Source: Catenulispora rubra (GTDB lineage: Bacteria > Actinomycetota > Actinomycetes > Streptomycetales > Catenulisporaceae). Taken from it: a stretch of DNA of 64,000 bases. The position numbers and the translations under genes are program-made. A model generated the notes under the pieces. The model was not told where the DNA came from. It worked only from the letters and a program-made list of their open reading frames with translations, and ran no database searches. How positions within the stretch are numbered: position 1 is the first letter of the stretch; each line of letters begins with the position of its first letter. Of the stretch, positions 25,016-34,397 are shown piece by piece. The stretch spans positions 17,237 through 81,236 of the forward strand of contig NZ_JAACYW010000016.1 in NCBI RefSeq assembly GCF_015356825.1, in the 5' to 3' direction.

Positions 25016-25581
25016 TCCCGGTCGACATCAGCCCACACTTCGACAACCGAGGCATCACCGGCCGGGGAGAGCTGTCCCAGGGCGGGTTCAACATCTGGGA
25101 CAACACCTATCCCGCCGAGGAGCTGCCCACGCCAGGCGGAGTGGTCGAGGTGGGCTCGGCACCGTTCCTGTTCCCGGCTCTGAGTCCGGACGGCGGTGAC
25201 AACCTGCGCTGTGTCGGCCAGTTCATCCAGTTGCCGGTCGGCCGCTACGACTGGCTGTACCTGCTCGCGGCCAGCGAGCGCCGCAGCGAGGACACCGTGT
25301 ATCTGCACTATGCGGACGGCTCGGTCGATCCCGAATGGCTGCGCGTGTCGGATTTCTGGGCCGAGACCCCGCCCCACTTCGGGGAGGAGGCCGGCCTGCG
25401 GTGCACCGTCCTGCACTACCCGCGGCACGTCCAGCCCTTCATGGGCCCGGCCATATGGCGCACCCGGGTTCCGGTGCCGCGCGAGACGCCCCTGTCGGCG
25501 GTCCGTCTGCCGGACAATCCGGCGATCCACATCTTCGCCCTCAGCCTGGCATCCCACCGACTGATCGAGGCCGCGGCATGA
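25012..25581 (+). CDS. Hypothetical beta-sandwich protein
   Basis: A 189-residue protein. I chose the TTG at 25012 because AAGGAG lies 6 nt upstream (25000-25005) and it overlaps the previous stop as TTGA. The sequence is beta-rich: SQGGFNIWDNTYPAEELP, GSAPFLFPALSPDGGDNLRC, GRYDWLYLLAASERRSEDTV, YLHYADGS and IHIFALSL. This resembles jelly-roll carbohydrate-binding or NPCBM-like folds (the VGxxPFxFP..DNxxCxGQ pattern), but no enzyme motif is visible. Being locked between the GNAT and BtrH-like genes by overlaps, it is likely part of the pathway, perhaps binding a substrate or acting as a cyclase-like cupin relative. Confidence 0.6.
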   Translation: MIPVDISPHFDNRGITGRGELSQGGFNIWDNTYPAEELPTPGGVVEVGSAPFLFPALSPDGGDNLRCVGQFIQLPVGRYDWLYLLAASERRSEDTVYLHYADGSVDPEWLRVSDFWAETPPHFGEEAGLRCTVLHYPRHVQPFMGPAIWRTRVPVPRETPLSAVRLPDNPAIHIFALSLASHRLIEAAA

Positions 25582-26606
25582 ACGAGTCGACCGCCCACAC
25601 GATCGCCGGCATCCCCGAGTGGCGCCACGACCTCGTCGGCTGCCTGTGGACCAGCGCGGGCACCGTGCTCGGCTTCCACGGCGCGCCGGTCGTCGAGACC
25701 TTGGGGGCGGCCTGGAGCTTCCGGCACTTCCCGGGCGACGTGCGGCGTGAGGAGTACTACTACCCCTGCGCTCCCGGCGTCTCGCTGTGGGAGGCCATCG
25801 CCCCCTACCACCCGGTGCGGTCCACCTGGTGCGAGCCTTCGGACCCGGACGAGGGGTGGGACCAGGTCCGTGCCGAGGTCCTGGCCGGCCGGCCCGTGAT
25901 CGTCGCCGCGGACAACTTCGAACTGCCGTTCCGCCCCGCCTACCGGGACGTCCACACCAACCACCTGGTGACCGTGTACGGGTTCGACGACAAGCGGGGG
26001 ACGGCCCGGGTGCTGGACGCCGTTCCGCCCCGCTTCGACGGCGACATCAGTATCAAGGAGCTGACCGCCGCCCGGGACTCGGCGAACCCGATCCTGCACG
26101 ACCGGGACATGTTCTTCACCGACCGGCCGATCGCGAACCGCTGGCTGCGGGTCGAGCTGGACGTCGCAGCCTTCCCGGCCTTCGATCCGGCCACGGTCCG
26201 GGCCACGATCCGGCGCAATCTGGACGGGTTCGCGGATTCCACGGGCCCCGGACTGTCGGGCCTGGCAGGCCAGCGCGCCTACCTGGAGGAGTGCGTGACC
26301 CGGCTGCGCTCCGGAGAGGCGATCTGGGAGGAGCTGTTCCTGGTGGCCGGCGCGGTCCTGGCCAACACCGCGCTGCACGCCGACTGGCTCACGACCGCCG
26401 CCGACCGCTTCGGATACCAGGGGCTGCGCGAAGCGGCGCGAGCGGTGGAACGGGTCGCGCACCATTGGTCGGCGGTGCGGATCGCCGGCGTCCTCACCCG
26501 GGACGCCCAGGTGTCGGCCGAGCGCCTGAGCCGCCGGTTCGCCGTCCTGCAGGACGATCACGCGCGCGCCGTCGCAGACCTCGAATACGCGCTCGCGAAC
26601 TGGTGA
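25578..26606 (+). CDS. BtrH-like acyltransferase (papain-fold thiol enzyme)
   Basis: A 342-residue protein with a BtrH N-terminal-type domain, the family whose founder moves an acyl chain from a carrier protein to butirosin. The expected nucleophile is the Cys of DLVGCLWTSAGTVLGFHG (near residue 22). The His is in DVHTNHLVTVYGFD (near 131) and an Asp in ARVLDAVPPRF. The C-terminal half is helical (AYLEECVTRL, ELFLVAGAVLANTALHADWL). It overlaps the preceding gene by ATGA and sits just before the first NRPS. Transfer of an acyl group from a carrier-protein thioester to an amine is the likely role. Confidence 0.72.
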   Translation: MNESTAHTIAGIPEWRHDLVGCLWTSAGTVLGFHGAPVVETLGAAWSFRHFPGDVRREEYYYPCAPGVSLWEAIAPYHPVRSTWCEPSDPDEGWDQVRAEVLAGRPVIVAADNFELPFRPAYRDVHTNHLVTVYGFDDKRGTARVLDAVPPRFDGDISIKELTAARDSANPILHDRDMFFTDRPIANRWLRVELDVAAFPAFDPATVRATIRRNLDGFADSTGPGLSGLAGQRAYLEECVTRLRSGEAIWEELFLVAGAVLANTALHADWLTTAADRFGYQGLREAARAVERVAHHWSAVRIAGVLTRDAQVSAERLSRRFAVLQDDHARAVADLEYALANW

Positions 26607-26690
26607 GGTCCCGCGGCGGTGGGGCACGCCGACCGGCGCAGGAGAGCACAGACCCTAGGACAGTACAGATCCGTGGGAGGAGTGAGCAGC

Positions 26691-29600
26691 ATGGTCGACC
26701 AGAGCAAGCCAGCCGCCGGGGAGGGCCGGGCCGGTGAGGCCCTGTCGGACGCGCGAGCGGTGCTGCTCGACCAGATGGTGCGCCGGCGCCGGATGGCCGC
26801 GGCCGCCGGGCAGCGGATCGTGCCGGCCGCCCGCGAGGGGCTGTTGCCGGTCAGCGAGCAGCAACGCTACCTGTGGTTCCTGCACCAGGTGCTGCCCGAG
26901 GTCCCGCTGTACAACATGGCGTTCCCGCTCCGGTTGCGCGGGAGCCTGGACCAGGCCGCTCTGCGCACGGCACTTCACCAAGTGGTGAACCGGCACGAGG
27001 CGCTGCGCACCCGGTTCGGCTCCGACCGCGGCCTGCCGTACCAGATCATCGATCCCGAGCCCGCCGAATCGCCGCTGAGGATCGTGGACGTCCGCGACCA
27101 GGATCCGGACCGGCGCTGGCCGCAGGCCATGGAACTGGTCGGCGAAGAGGTCCGGCGGCCGTTCGATCTGGCCGCCGGCCCGCTGTTCCGGGCCCTGCTG
27201 GTCCGCGCCGGTGACGACGACCACGTCCTCACCCTCACCGTCCACCACATCACCTGCGACGGCTGGTCGACCGGCATTCTCACCCGCGAGCTGGCAGAGT
27301 TCTACGACGCCGCCCTCGCCGGCCGGCCGGCGCGGTCGACCGGGCTGGAGACGACGGCACTGATCACGCCAGCACTGATCACGCCAGCACAGATCACGCC
27401 GGTCGACCACGCGGTGTGGCAGCGCGGCGGCGCGGCCGCGGCGCTGGCGGACCGGCAGCTGGAGTACTGGCGGCAGGCGCTGGCGGACCTGCCCGCCGTC
27501 GACTTCCCGACGGACCGGCCCCGGCCGGCCCAGTGGACCGGTCTCGGCGAGGCGCTGACCCAGGACTGGCCGGCCGAGCTGATCGACGCGGCGAAGAAGA
27601 CCGCCGCGGCCGAGAACACCTCGCTGTTGGGGGTGTTGTCCGCCGCGCTGTTCACCGTGCTCGCGCGGCACACCGGGCAGCGCGATCTGGCCTTCGGCTC
27701 GGTGTTCTCCGGACGCGGCCGCACCGAGCTCGAGCCGGTCGTGGGGTTCTTCGCCAACACCCTCGTGCTGCGGGTCGACACGGGCGGCGACCTCAGCGCC
27801 CGCGAGCTGATCGCCCGCTGTCACCACACCGTCGTGGACGCCCTGGCCAACCAGGACGTGCCGTTCGGGACCGTGGTCGAGGCGCTGCAGCCGGACCGGA
27901 TGGGCGAGCGCAACCCGCTCTTCCAGATCAGTTTCAACCTGTTGCCCGACCAGGTCTACGACACCTTCCATCTGGACGGTCTGCAGGTGGAGAACGTCGC
28001 GCCGGCGGTCGGCGTCTCCCGCTTCGATCTGTCGATGCAGCTGGCTGTGCGTCCCGACGGCAGCGGGTCCTACCAGGCCGACTATTCCACTGATCTTTTC
28101 GAGCGCGGACGCATCGAGCGGTTCATCGCGCACTTCCGCACCGCCCTGGAAGCCATCGTCGCCGACCCCTCCCGGCCGGTCGCGGGGATCGAGATCCTCC
28201 CGCCGGCCGAACGCGAACGGCTCACCGACTCCTGGAACCCGGCCCCGGTCGACTTCGGCACCGGCCATCTGCTCCTGCACGACCTGGTGGCCAACCGTGC
28301 GGCTGCGGACGGCAGCCGTCCGGCGGTGCGCTTCGAGGGTGCGGACCTGACCTACGGAGACCTCGACGCCCGCGCCAACCGCCTGGCCCGGCTGCTGCAG
28401 GACGAGTTCGGCGTCGCCCCGGGCGCCGTCGTCGGCTTCCTGCTGCACCGTGGCCCGGAGGTGCCCACAGCGCAGCTCGGCGTGCTCAAGGCCGGCGGTG
28501 CCTGGCTGCCGCTGGACCCGGCGCATCCGGCCGGGCGGATCGCGTATCAATGCTCGAACGCCGACGTCCGCGCGGTGGTCACCACCCGCGCGCTGGCCGG
28601 GCTGCTCCCGCCGGACGTGCCCTCGATCGTGCTCGACGATGCGGCTGACGGCGCGCGCCTGGCCGGCCTGGATTCGATGGCGCCGCCGTGCGCGGCCCGC
28701 CCTGACGACGTGGCCTACGTCATCTACACCTCGGGCTCCACTGGGAACCCCAAGGGCGTCCAGGTACCGCACCGCGCCGCCGTCAACTTCGTCGGGGCCG
28801 CCGCCGGCCTGCTGTTCTCGATCACTCCCGCCGACCGGGTCCTGCAGTTCGCCAATCCGACCTTCGACGTGAGCGTCTTCGACGTCTACGCCGCGCTGTG
28901 CAGCGGCGCGACCTGTATCAGCGCGCCCACGGCGGTGCTGCACGACCCGACGCCGCTGGCCCAGCTCATGCGCACCGAGTCCGTCACCGTCGCCGACATC
29001 CCGCCGGCGGTGCTCGGCATGCTCGACGACGCCGACCTGCCGGACCTGCGGGCGCTGTTCGTCGGCCTGGAGGCGTTCCCGGCCGAGCTGGTCAACCGGT
29101 GGCGCACCACCACCCGGGCGTTCCACAACGGCTACGGGCCGACCGAGGCGACGGTCGCGTGCGTCGACTACGAGTGCCCCAGCGAACCGTTGACCGCCTC
29201 GCCGCCGATCGGCCGGGCCATGGCGAACTGCCGGGCCTACGTGGTGGACGCGCTCGGCGACCTGGTGCCGCAGGGGGTTCCCGGGGAGCTGTGCATCGCC
29301 GGGAAGCAGCTCGCCCGCGGCTATCTGGGCCAGCCGGCCATGACCGCGGAGAAGTTCGTGCCCTGCCCGTGGGGCGCCCCGGGGGAGCGGATGTACCGCA
29401 CCGGCGACGTGGTCCGCTGGCGGGAGGACGGCGAGTTGGAGTTCCTCGGCCGGGTCGACCGTCAGGTGAAGATCAGGGGTCTGCGGGTCGAGCTGGGCGA
29501 GATCGAGCACGCGATGGCCGCCTTCCCCGGGGTCCGGCACGCCGCGGTCGTGGTGGCCGCCGCCGACGGCGGACCCCGGCTGGACGCCTACGTCGTGGCC

Positions 29601-30110
29601 GACGGCGCCTCGGACGGGTTCGCGGCGGAGCTGCGGGCACACCTGGCCGACCGCCTGCCGCTGCACATGGTCCCGACGACCTTCACGCTGCTCGACCGGC
29701 TTCCGCTCACCAGCAGCGGGAAGCTCGACCACAAGCTGCTGCCGGAACCCGTCGCGCGGCCGGAGACGATCGTGCCCCCGGCCACCGCGACCGAGGGGGA
29801 ACTCGCCGGGATCTGGAGCAACCTGCTGGGAGTGGACCTCGCGCGCATCGGGCAGGGCGAGAGCTTCTTCGCGCTCGGGGGCAGCTCGCTGCAGGCCACG
29901 CAGCTGATCGCCCGGATCCGCGATGCCTTCTTCGTGGACCTGGACGTGCGCGAGCTGTTCAACCGGCCGTTGCTGCATCAGGTCGCTGAGTTCCTCGACT
30001 CCCGCATCAGTGCCGAGCTCGGCGCCGACGAACTGGCCGCGCTCCAGGCCCAGGTGGCCGACCTTTCGGAAGAAGAGCTGGACCGGTTGCTCGCGGCCGG
30101 GGACGAGTGA
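26691..30110 (+). CDS. Nonribosomal peptide synthetase, C-A-T
   Basis: A 1139-residue single module. I chose ATG 26691 because GGGAGG lies 10 nt upstream. Condensation domain about 48-480 with HHITCDGWS (active His near 185). Adenylation domain about 500-1000: YTSGSTGNPKG, NGYGPTEATV, YRTGDVVRW, VDRQVKIRGLRVELGEIE and SSGKLDHK are all present. The pocket begins D-V-F (TFDVSVFD) with D at the next position (VADIPPAV) and G, V, A near the A5 region; I do not match this to a known amino acid. The Asp at the first position implies an alpha-amino acid. Carrier domain about 1035-1100 with FFALGGSSLQA. No epimerase or thioesterase. A starting C domain means it accepts an acyl donor from elsewhere. 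Residues about 223-237 are a minisatellite. Confidence 0.93.
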   Translation: MVDQSKPAAGEGRAGEALSDARAVLLDQMVRRRRMAAAAGQRIVPAAREGLLPVSEQQRYLWFLHQVLPEVPLYNMAFPLRLRGSLDQAALRTALHQVVNRHEALRTRFGSDRGLPYQIIDPEPAESPLRIVDVRDQDPDRRWPQAMELVGEEVRRPFDLAAGPLFRALLVRAGDDDHVLTLTVHHITCDGWSTGILTRELAEFYDAALAGRPARSTGLETTALITPALITPAQITPVDHAVWQRGGAAAALADRQLEYWRQALADLPAVDFPTDRPRPAQWTGLGEALTQDWPAELIDAAKKTAAAENTSLLGVLSAALFTVLARHTGQRDLAFGSVFSGRGRTELEPVVGFFANTLVLRVDTGGDLSARELIARCHHTVVDALANQDVPFGTVVEALQPDRMGERNPLFQISFNLLPDQVYDTFHLDGLQVENVAPAVGVSRFDLSMQLAVRPDGSGSYQADYSTDLFERGRIERFIAHFRTALEAIVADPSRPVAGIEILPPAERERLTDSWNPAPVDFGTGHLLLHDLVANRAAADGSRPAVRFEGADLTYGDLDARANRLARLLQDEFGVAPGAVVGFLLHRGPEVPTAQLGVLKAGGAWLPLDPAHPAGRIAYQCSNADVRAVVTTRALAGLLPPDVPSIVLDDAADGARLAGLDSMAPPCAARPDDVAYVIYTSGSTGNPKGVQVPHRAAVNFVGAAAGLLFSITPADRVLQFANPTFDVSVFDVYAALCSGATCISAPTAVLHDPTPLAQLMRTESVTVADIPPAVLGMLDDADLPDLRALFVGLEAFPAELVNRWRTTTRAFHNGYGPTEATVACVDYECPSEPLTASPPIGRAMANCRAYVVDALGDLVPQGVPGELCIAGKQLARGYLGQPAMTAEKFVPCPWGAPGERMYRTGDVVRWREDGELEFLGRVDRQVKIRGLRVELGEIEHAMAAFPGVRHAAVVVAAADGGPRLDAYVVADGASDGFAAELRAHLADRLPLHMVPTTFTLLDRLPLTSSGKLDHKLLPEPVARPETIVPPATATEGELAGIWSNLLGVDLARIGQGESFFALGGSSLQATQLIARIRDAFFVDLDVRELFNRPLLHQVAEFLDSRISAELGADELAALQAQVADLSEEELDRLLAAGDE
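27357..27401 (+). repeat. 3 x 15-bp in-frame minisatellite in the NRPS C domain
   Basis: Unit GCACTGATCACGCCA (27357, 27372, 27387) encodes repeats of ALITP. It sits in a loop of the condensation domain and keeps the frame. Confidence 0.85.
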
Positions 30111-30140
30111 CCGGGGACAAGTGAGCAGGGACAAGTGAGC
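30099..30140 (+). repeat. 3 x 14-bp tandem repeat over the NRPS stop codon
   Basis: Units GGGGACGAGTGACC, GGGGACAAGTGAGC and AGGGACAAGTGAGC begin at 30099, 30113 and 30127. The first contains the TGA of the C-A-T gene, so duplication has pushed the next start away from an ancestral overlap. Confidence 0.75.
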
Positions 30141-30165
30141 CGTCGCACGCGCGAGGAACAGGGGG

Positions 30166-33100
30166 GTGACAGGGCCGGTGACCGAACCGTCGATCGAGGA
30201 CAAGCGCGCGGCGCTGATGGCGCAGTTGATGCGCCGCCGGCGGGCCGCGCAGCGCCCGGATCGGGTCACGGCCGTCCCCCGCACGGCTCCGCTGCCGCTG
30301 ACCTGGCAGCAGGAGGGCTTGTGGTTCCTGCACGAACTCGATCCGGAGTCCGTGACCTACCACGTGCCGATCGCCTACCGGCTCAGCGGGCACCTCGACC
30401 TGCCGGCTCTCGGCGTCGCGCTGCGCCACCTCGTGGCCAGACACGAGAGCCTGCGCACCAGGTTCGTGCTACTCGACGCCGTGCCGCACCAGGTCGCCGA
30501 TCCGGTGCCGGACCGGGTGCCCTGGGAGTACACGGATTTAGCGGACCTGCCGCGGCCGGAACGCGGAGCGCACGCGCGGCAGGTCGTCGACGAAGCGGCG
30601 GCGCGTCCCTTCGACCTGACCGCCCGCCCCGCGCTGCGCGTGAGCCTGGTCCGGCTCGCCGAGGACGAGCACGTCCTGGTGCTGACGATGCACCATCTGG
30701 TGACTGACGGCTGGTCGTTGGGGATCCTCACCCGGGAGCTGGGGGAGCTGTACCGCGTGGCCTGCGACCGGCGGCCGCTGGACCTGTCGGAGCTGCTGAA
30801 CCTGTCGGAGTTGCCGGACCTGCCGGTGCAGCCCGCCGACTTCGCGGCCTGGCAGCGCGGCCCGGCCGGGGCCGAGGCTCTGCGTTCGGGCCTGGACCAC
30901 TGGCGCACCCGGCTCGCCGGGCTGCCACCCCTGGACCTGCCCGCCGACCGGCCGGAGCCGCAGGCCGGAGCCAGTCTCGGTGCCGGTCCCGGCGCCAGCC
31001 CCGGCGCCGAGGCCGGCGAGGTGGTGCCGGCCGACCTCGGGGCGCGCATCACCGCGTTCGCCGAGGACGGCGGGGTGTCGCTGCTGGCGGTGCTCGCCGC
31101 GGCCTTCTTCGTGGTCTTGCACCGGTACACCGGTCAGGAGGACCTGGCCGTCGGGTCGGTGTTCTCCGGGCGTACCCGGTCGGAGGTCGAGCCGCTGCTC
31201 GGCTTCTTCGCCAACACCCTCGTGCTGCGCGGCGACGTGGCCGGCGACCCGACCTTCCGCGAGCTGGCCGCCCGGTGCGACACGCTGGTCCTGGACGCGC
31301 TCGCGCACCAGGACGTGCCCTTCGGCCTGGTGGTCGACGCACTCGCACCGGATCGGGCGGCCGGACGCAACCCGCTGTTCCAGGTCAGCCTCAGCCTGCT
31401 GCCGCAGCGGGTGGTCGGCGCGGACCTGACCGCGTTCGGCGACCTGGCCCTGGCCGACTATCCGCTGCCCACGACCGGTTCCCGGTTCGACCTCAGCCTG
31501 CAGGCGACCCCGGCACCCGACGGCGCGATCCGGATCGTCGCCGAGTACTCCACGCGGCTGTTCGACCCCGCACGCGTGCAGCGCCTGCTCGGCCATCTGC
31601 GCCAGACGCTGGATCAGGCGGTCGGCGACCCGGACCGCCGCATCAGCGGCATCGACGTGCTCACCGCTGCCGAGCACGAGGTCCTGGGCCGGTTCGGCCG
31701 CGGCGCCGGAGACGGCGCGGGGCCGGAGCCCTGGATCAGCGTCCCGGAACTCATCTGGCGGCAGGCAGCCCTCGAACCGGACCGGGTCGCGGCCGGCTTC
31801 CAAGGCCAGACCCTGACTTACGGCGAGCTCATCTCGCGCGCCGACCTGCTGGCGGTCCGACTGACCGCCCTTGGTGTTGGACCGGACAGCGTCGTGGGCG
31901 TGTGTGCTTTTCGGTCGCTGGACCTGGTGGTCGCGATTCTCGCGGTGCTCAAAGCTGGCGGCGCCTATCTTCCGCTTGATCCGGAGTCCCCGCCTCGGCG
32001 CCTGGCCTGGCAGCTCTCCCAGTCCGGCGCGCGGGTCGCCGTCGTCCAGCCGGAGACGGGAGAACTCCTCGCCGAGACGGCGGACATCGTCCGCGTCACA
32101 CTGGGGCCACAGGTGTGGAGCGAGCGCGCCGGCGTCGGCGCCGGTCCCGTGCCTGCTCCGAACCGCGTCGCCCCCGACGACCTGGCGTACGTGATCTTCA
32201 CCTCGGGCTCGACCGGAACTCCCAAGGGGGTGGCGGTCCCGCACCGCGGCCTGGCCAACCGGTTGCGCTGGATGCAGGACGAATACCGCATCGGACCGGC
32301 CGACGTCGTGGCCCAGAAGACGCCGTTCACCTTCGACGTGTCCGTGTGGGAGTTCCTCTGGCCTTTGACGACGGGCGCGCGGCTGGCCGTCGCCGCGCCC
32401 GGCGTGCACCGGGACGCCCGGCAGCTCGCCGACTTCCTGGCCCGCGAGCGGGTGAGCGTCACCCACTTCGTGCCGTCGGTGCTCGCGGCCTTCCTGGCCG
32501 AGACGGCGCGCGACGCCGGGTCGCTGACGGAGCTCCGGCTGGTCGTGTGCTCTGGCGAGGCGCTGCCGGCCCCGGTGCGTGACCTCGCGCTGCGGACCTG
32601 GCCCGGTGCCGGGCTGCACAATCTGTACGGCCCCACCGAGGCCTCGATCGACGTGACCCACCACCGGTGTTCGAGCGCTGACGGCGCCGTGGTGCCCATC
32701 GGGCGTCCGATCGCGCACATCCGCACGTACGTCCTGGACCGCCGGGGCGAGCCCGCGCCCTTCGGTGTGCCGGGGGAGCTGTACCTGGCCGGGGTGGGAC
32801 TGGCCCGCGGCTACGCCGGCCGTCCCGACCTGACGGCGGAGCGGTTCGTGCCCTGCCCGTTCGGCGAGCCGGGCGCCCGGATGTACCGGACCGGAGACAT
32901 CGCGCGGTGGCGTGACGACGGGACGCTGGAATACCTCGGCCGGGCCGACGACCAGGTGAAGATCAGGGGCCTGCGGATCGAGCCCGGCGAGATCGAGAAC
33001 GTGCTGGCCGGTCATCCCGCGCTGCGGCAGGCGGCGGTCGCCGTGCGTACCGGCCCGGGCGGCGACCCGTATCTGGCCGCCTTCGTCGTTCCCGGCGGAC

Positions 33101-34386
33101 CCGGACCCGGCACGTCAGACGAGGCAGCACCGGCGGACGCAGCACCAGACGACGCAGCGCTGCGCGCCTATCTGGCCGAGCGGCTACCCCTCTCGATGAT
33201 CCCGGCCACATTCACCGCCCTGGCCGCACTCCCGCTCACCGCGAGCGGGAAGGTGGATCGCAAAGCCCTGCCGCAGTCGACCGGAGTGAGCGCTCAGGGC
33301 GCGTCCCGGCCCGTGGCCACCCAGACGCAGGCGGGCGTGGCCGAGATCTGGCGGAGCCTGCTGCCCGACACCGATGGGGACTTCCGCCGCGACGACAACT
33401 TCTTCACCCGGGGCGGGAGCTCTTTGGCCCTGGCGAAGTTCGCCGCCGAGGTCCGCGAGCGCTTCGGGGTCACAGTGGACGTGCGGTCCCTGTACCTGGC
33501 ACCCACGCTGGAGACGGCCGCAGACCTGATCGACGAGCGGCGCTCCGGGTCGCCGGCCCCGACCGCGGTCGGACCCCTGGTCCGCCTGCGGACCGGGACC
33601 GACGCCGACGGGGAGCTTCCCCCGTTGTTCCTCGTCCACGCCGTGGGCGGAACGGCCGCGCCCTACGTGCCGCTGGCCCAGTGGCTCGACACGCCGGTCT
33701 ACGGCTTTGAGGCTCCCGGCGGCGACGGCTCGGTACCGTTGGACAAGATCGAGGACTTCGCCGCCGGGTACGTCGACGCGCTGCGTACGGTGCGCCCCGT
33801 CGGCCCGTACCACCTCGGTGGCTGGTCGGTGGGCGGCACGATCGCCTGGGAGATGGCGGCCCGGCTGCGCGCCGCCGGACAGGAGGTCGCCCTGCTCGCC
33901 CTGTTCGACACCGTCGTCCCCGCGGCCTTCGACGACCTGCCGGACCACGCCGGACTGCTGGCGCGGTTCGCCGCGGATCTGGCGCTGGCCGACGGTGCCG
34001 CCGCACCGGCCCTGGACCTGGCCGTGCTGCGTGCTCAGTGTGCTGAGGAGCAGACCGAGACCGTCATCGCAGTGCTCGAAGCCTCGGGCCTGATCCCGGG
34101 ATCGGTGCGCGACGAGATCCGTCGGCGCTTCGCGGTCTTCGCCGGAGCGTCTCGCGCCATCCGGCGCTATCGGCTGGCCCCGCTGGACTGCCCCGTCACC
34201 CTGATCGAGGCCGCGGACCCGGCGGACCCGGCGCCCGGGAAAGCCGACGAGTGGCGCCCGCACGCCCCGGGCGGTCTTGAACACCACGTCGTCCCCGGCA
34301 CCCACCACACCATGCTCCGGCCCCCGTTCCTCGGCGGCCTGGCCAAGACGCTACGCGGCTGCCTTGAGCGGGCGGCCGCAGGATGA
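30166..34386 (+). CDS. Nonribosomal peptide synthetase, C-A(Ser)-T-TE
   Basis: A 1406-residue terminal module from a GTG (GTG 30178 is an alternative). Condensation domain about 40-470 with HHLVTDGWS. Adenylation domain about 510-1010 with FTSGSTGTPKG, NLYGPTEASID, YRTGDIARW and GKVDRKAL. Pocket residues D-V-W (FTFDVSVWEF), H (VTHFVPS), S (CSGEAL), L (NLYGPTE) and I-D match the familiar serine code DVWHLSLID, so L-Ser is predicted. Carrier domain with FFTRGGSSLA near 1083. Type I thioesterase about 1130-1400: GWSVGGTIAWEM (catalytic Ser near 1221), LFDTVVP (Asp) and HHTMLRPP (His). It should release the chain by hydrolysis or cyclisation. Low-complexity inserts (GASLGAGPGASPGAEAGE and a DEAAPADAAPDDAA run) lie between domains. 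Confidence 0.93.
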   Translation: MTGPVTEPSIEDKRAALMAQLMRRRRAAQRPDRVTAVPRTAPLPLTWQQEGLWFLHELDPESVTYHVPIAYRLSGHLDLPALGVALRHLVARHESLRTRFVLLDAVPHQVADPVPDRVPWEYTDLADLPRPERGAHARQVVDEAAARPFDLTARPALRVSLVRLAEDEHVLVLTMHHLVTDGWSLGILTRELGELYRVACDRRPLDLSELLNLSELPDLPVQPADFAAWQRGPAGAEALRSGLDHWRTRLAGLPPLDLPADRPEPQAGASLGAGPGASPGAEAGEVVPADLGARITAFAEDGGVSLLAVLAAAFFVVLHRYTGQEDLAVGSVFSGRTRSEVEPLLGFFANTLVLRGDVAGDPTFRELAARCDTLVLDALAHQDVPFGLVVDALAPDRAAGRNPLFQVSLSLLPQRVVGADLTAFGDLALADYPLPTTGSRFDLSLQATPAPDGAIRIVAEYSTRLFDPARVQRLLGHLRQTLDQAVGDPDRRISGIDVLTAAEHEVLGRFGRGAGDGAGPEPWISVPELIWRQAALEPDRVAAGFQGQTLTYGELISRADLLAVRLTALGVGPDSVVGVCAFRSLDLVVAILAVLKAGGAYLPLDPESPPRRLAWQLSQSGARVAVVQPETGELLAETADIVRVTLGPQVWSERAGVGAGPVPAPNRVAPDDLAYVIFTSGSTGTPKGVAVPHRGLANRLRWMQDEYRIGPADVVAQKTPFTFDVSVWEFLWPLTTGARLAVAAPGVHRDARQLADFLARERVSVTHFVPSVLAAFLAETARDAGSLTELRLVVCSGEALPAPVRDLALRTWPGAGLHNLYGPTEASIDVTHHRCSSADGAVVPIGRPIAHIRTYVLDRRGEPAPFGVPGELYLAGVGLARGYAGRPDLTAERFVPCPFGEPGARMYRTGDIARWRDDGTLEYLGRADDQVKIRGLRIEPGEIENVLAGHPALRQAAVAVRTGPGGDPYLAAFVVPGGPGPGTSDEAAPADAAPDDAALRAYLAERLPLSMIPATFTALAALPLTASGKVDRKALPQSTGVSAQGASRPVATQTQAGVAEIWRSLLPDTDGDFRRDDNFFTRGGSSLALAKFAAEVRERFGVTVDVRSLYLAPTLETAADLIDERRSGSPAPTAVGPLVRLRTGTDADGELPPLFLVHAVGGTAAPYVPLAQWLDTPVYGFEAPGGDGSVPLDKIEDFAAGYVDALRTVRPVGPYHLGGWSVGGTIAWEMAARLRAAGQEVALLALFDTVVPAAFDDLPDHAGLLARFAADLALADGAAAPALDLAVLRAQCAEEQTETVIAVLEASGLIPGSVRDEIRRRFAVFAGASRAIRRYRLAPLDCPVTLIEAADPADPAPGKADEWRPHAPGGLEHHVVPGTHHTMLRPPFLGGLAKTLRGCLERAAAG

Positions 34387-34397
34387 GGAGGCCGGCC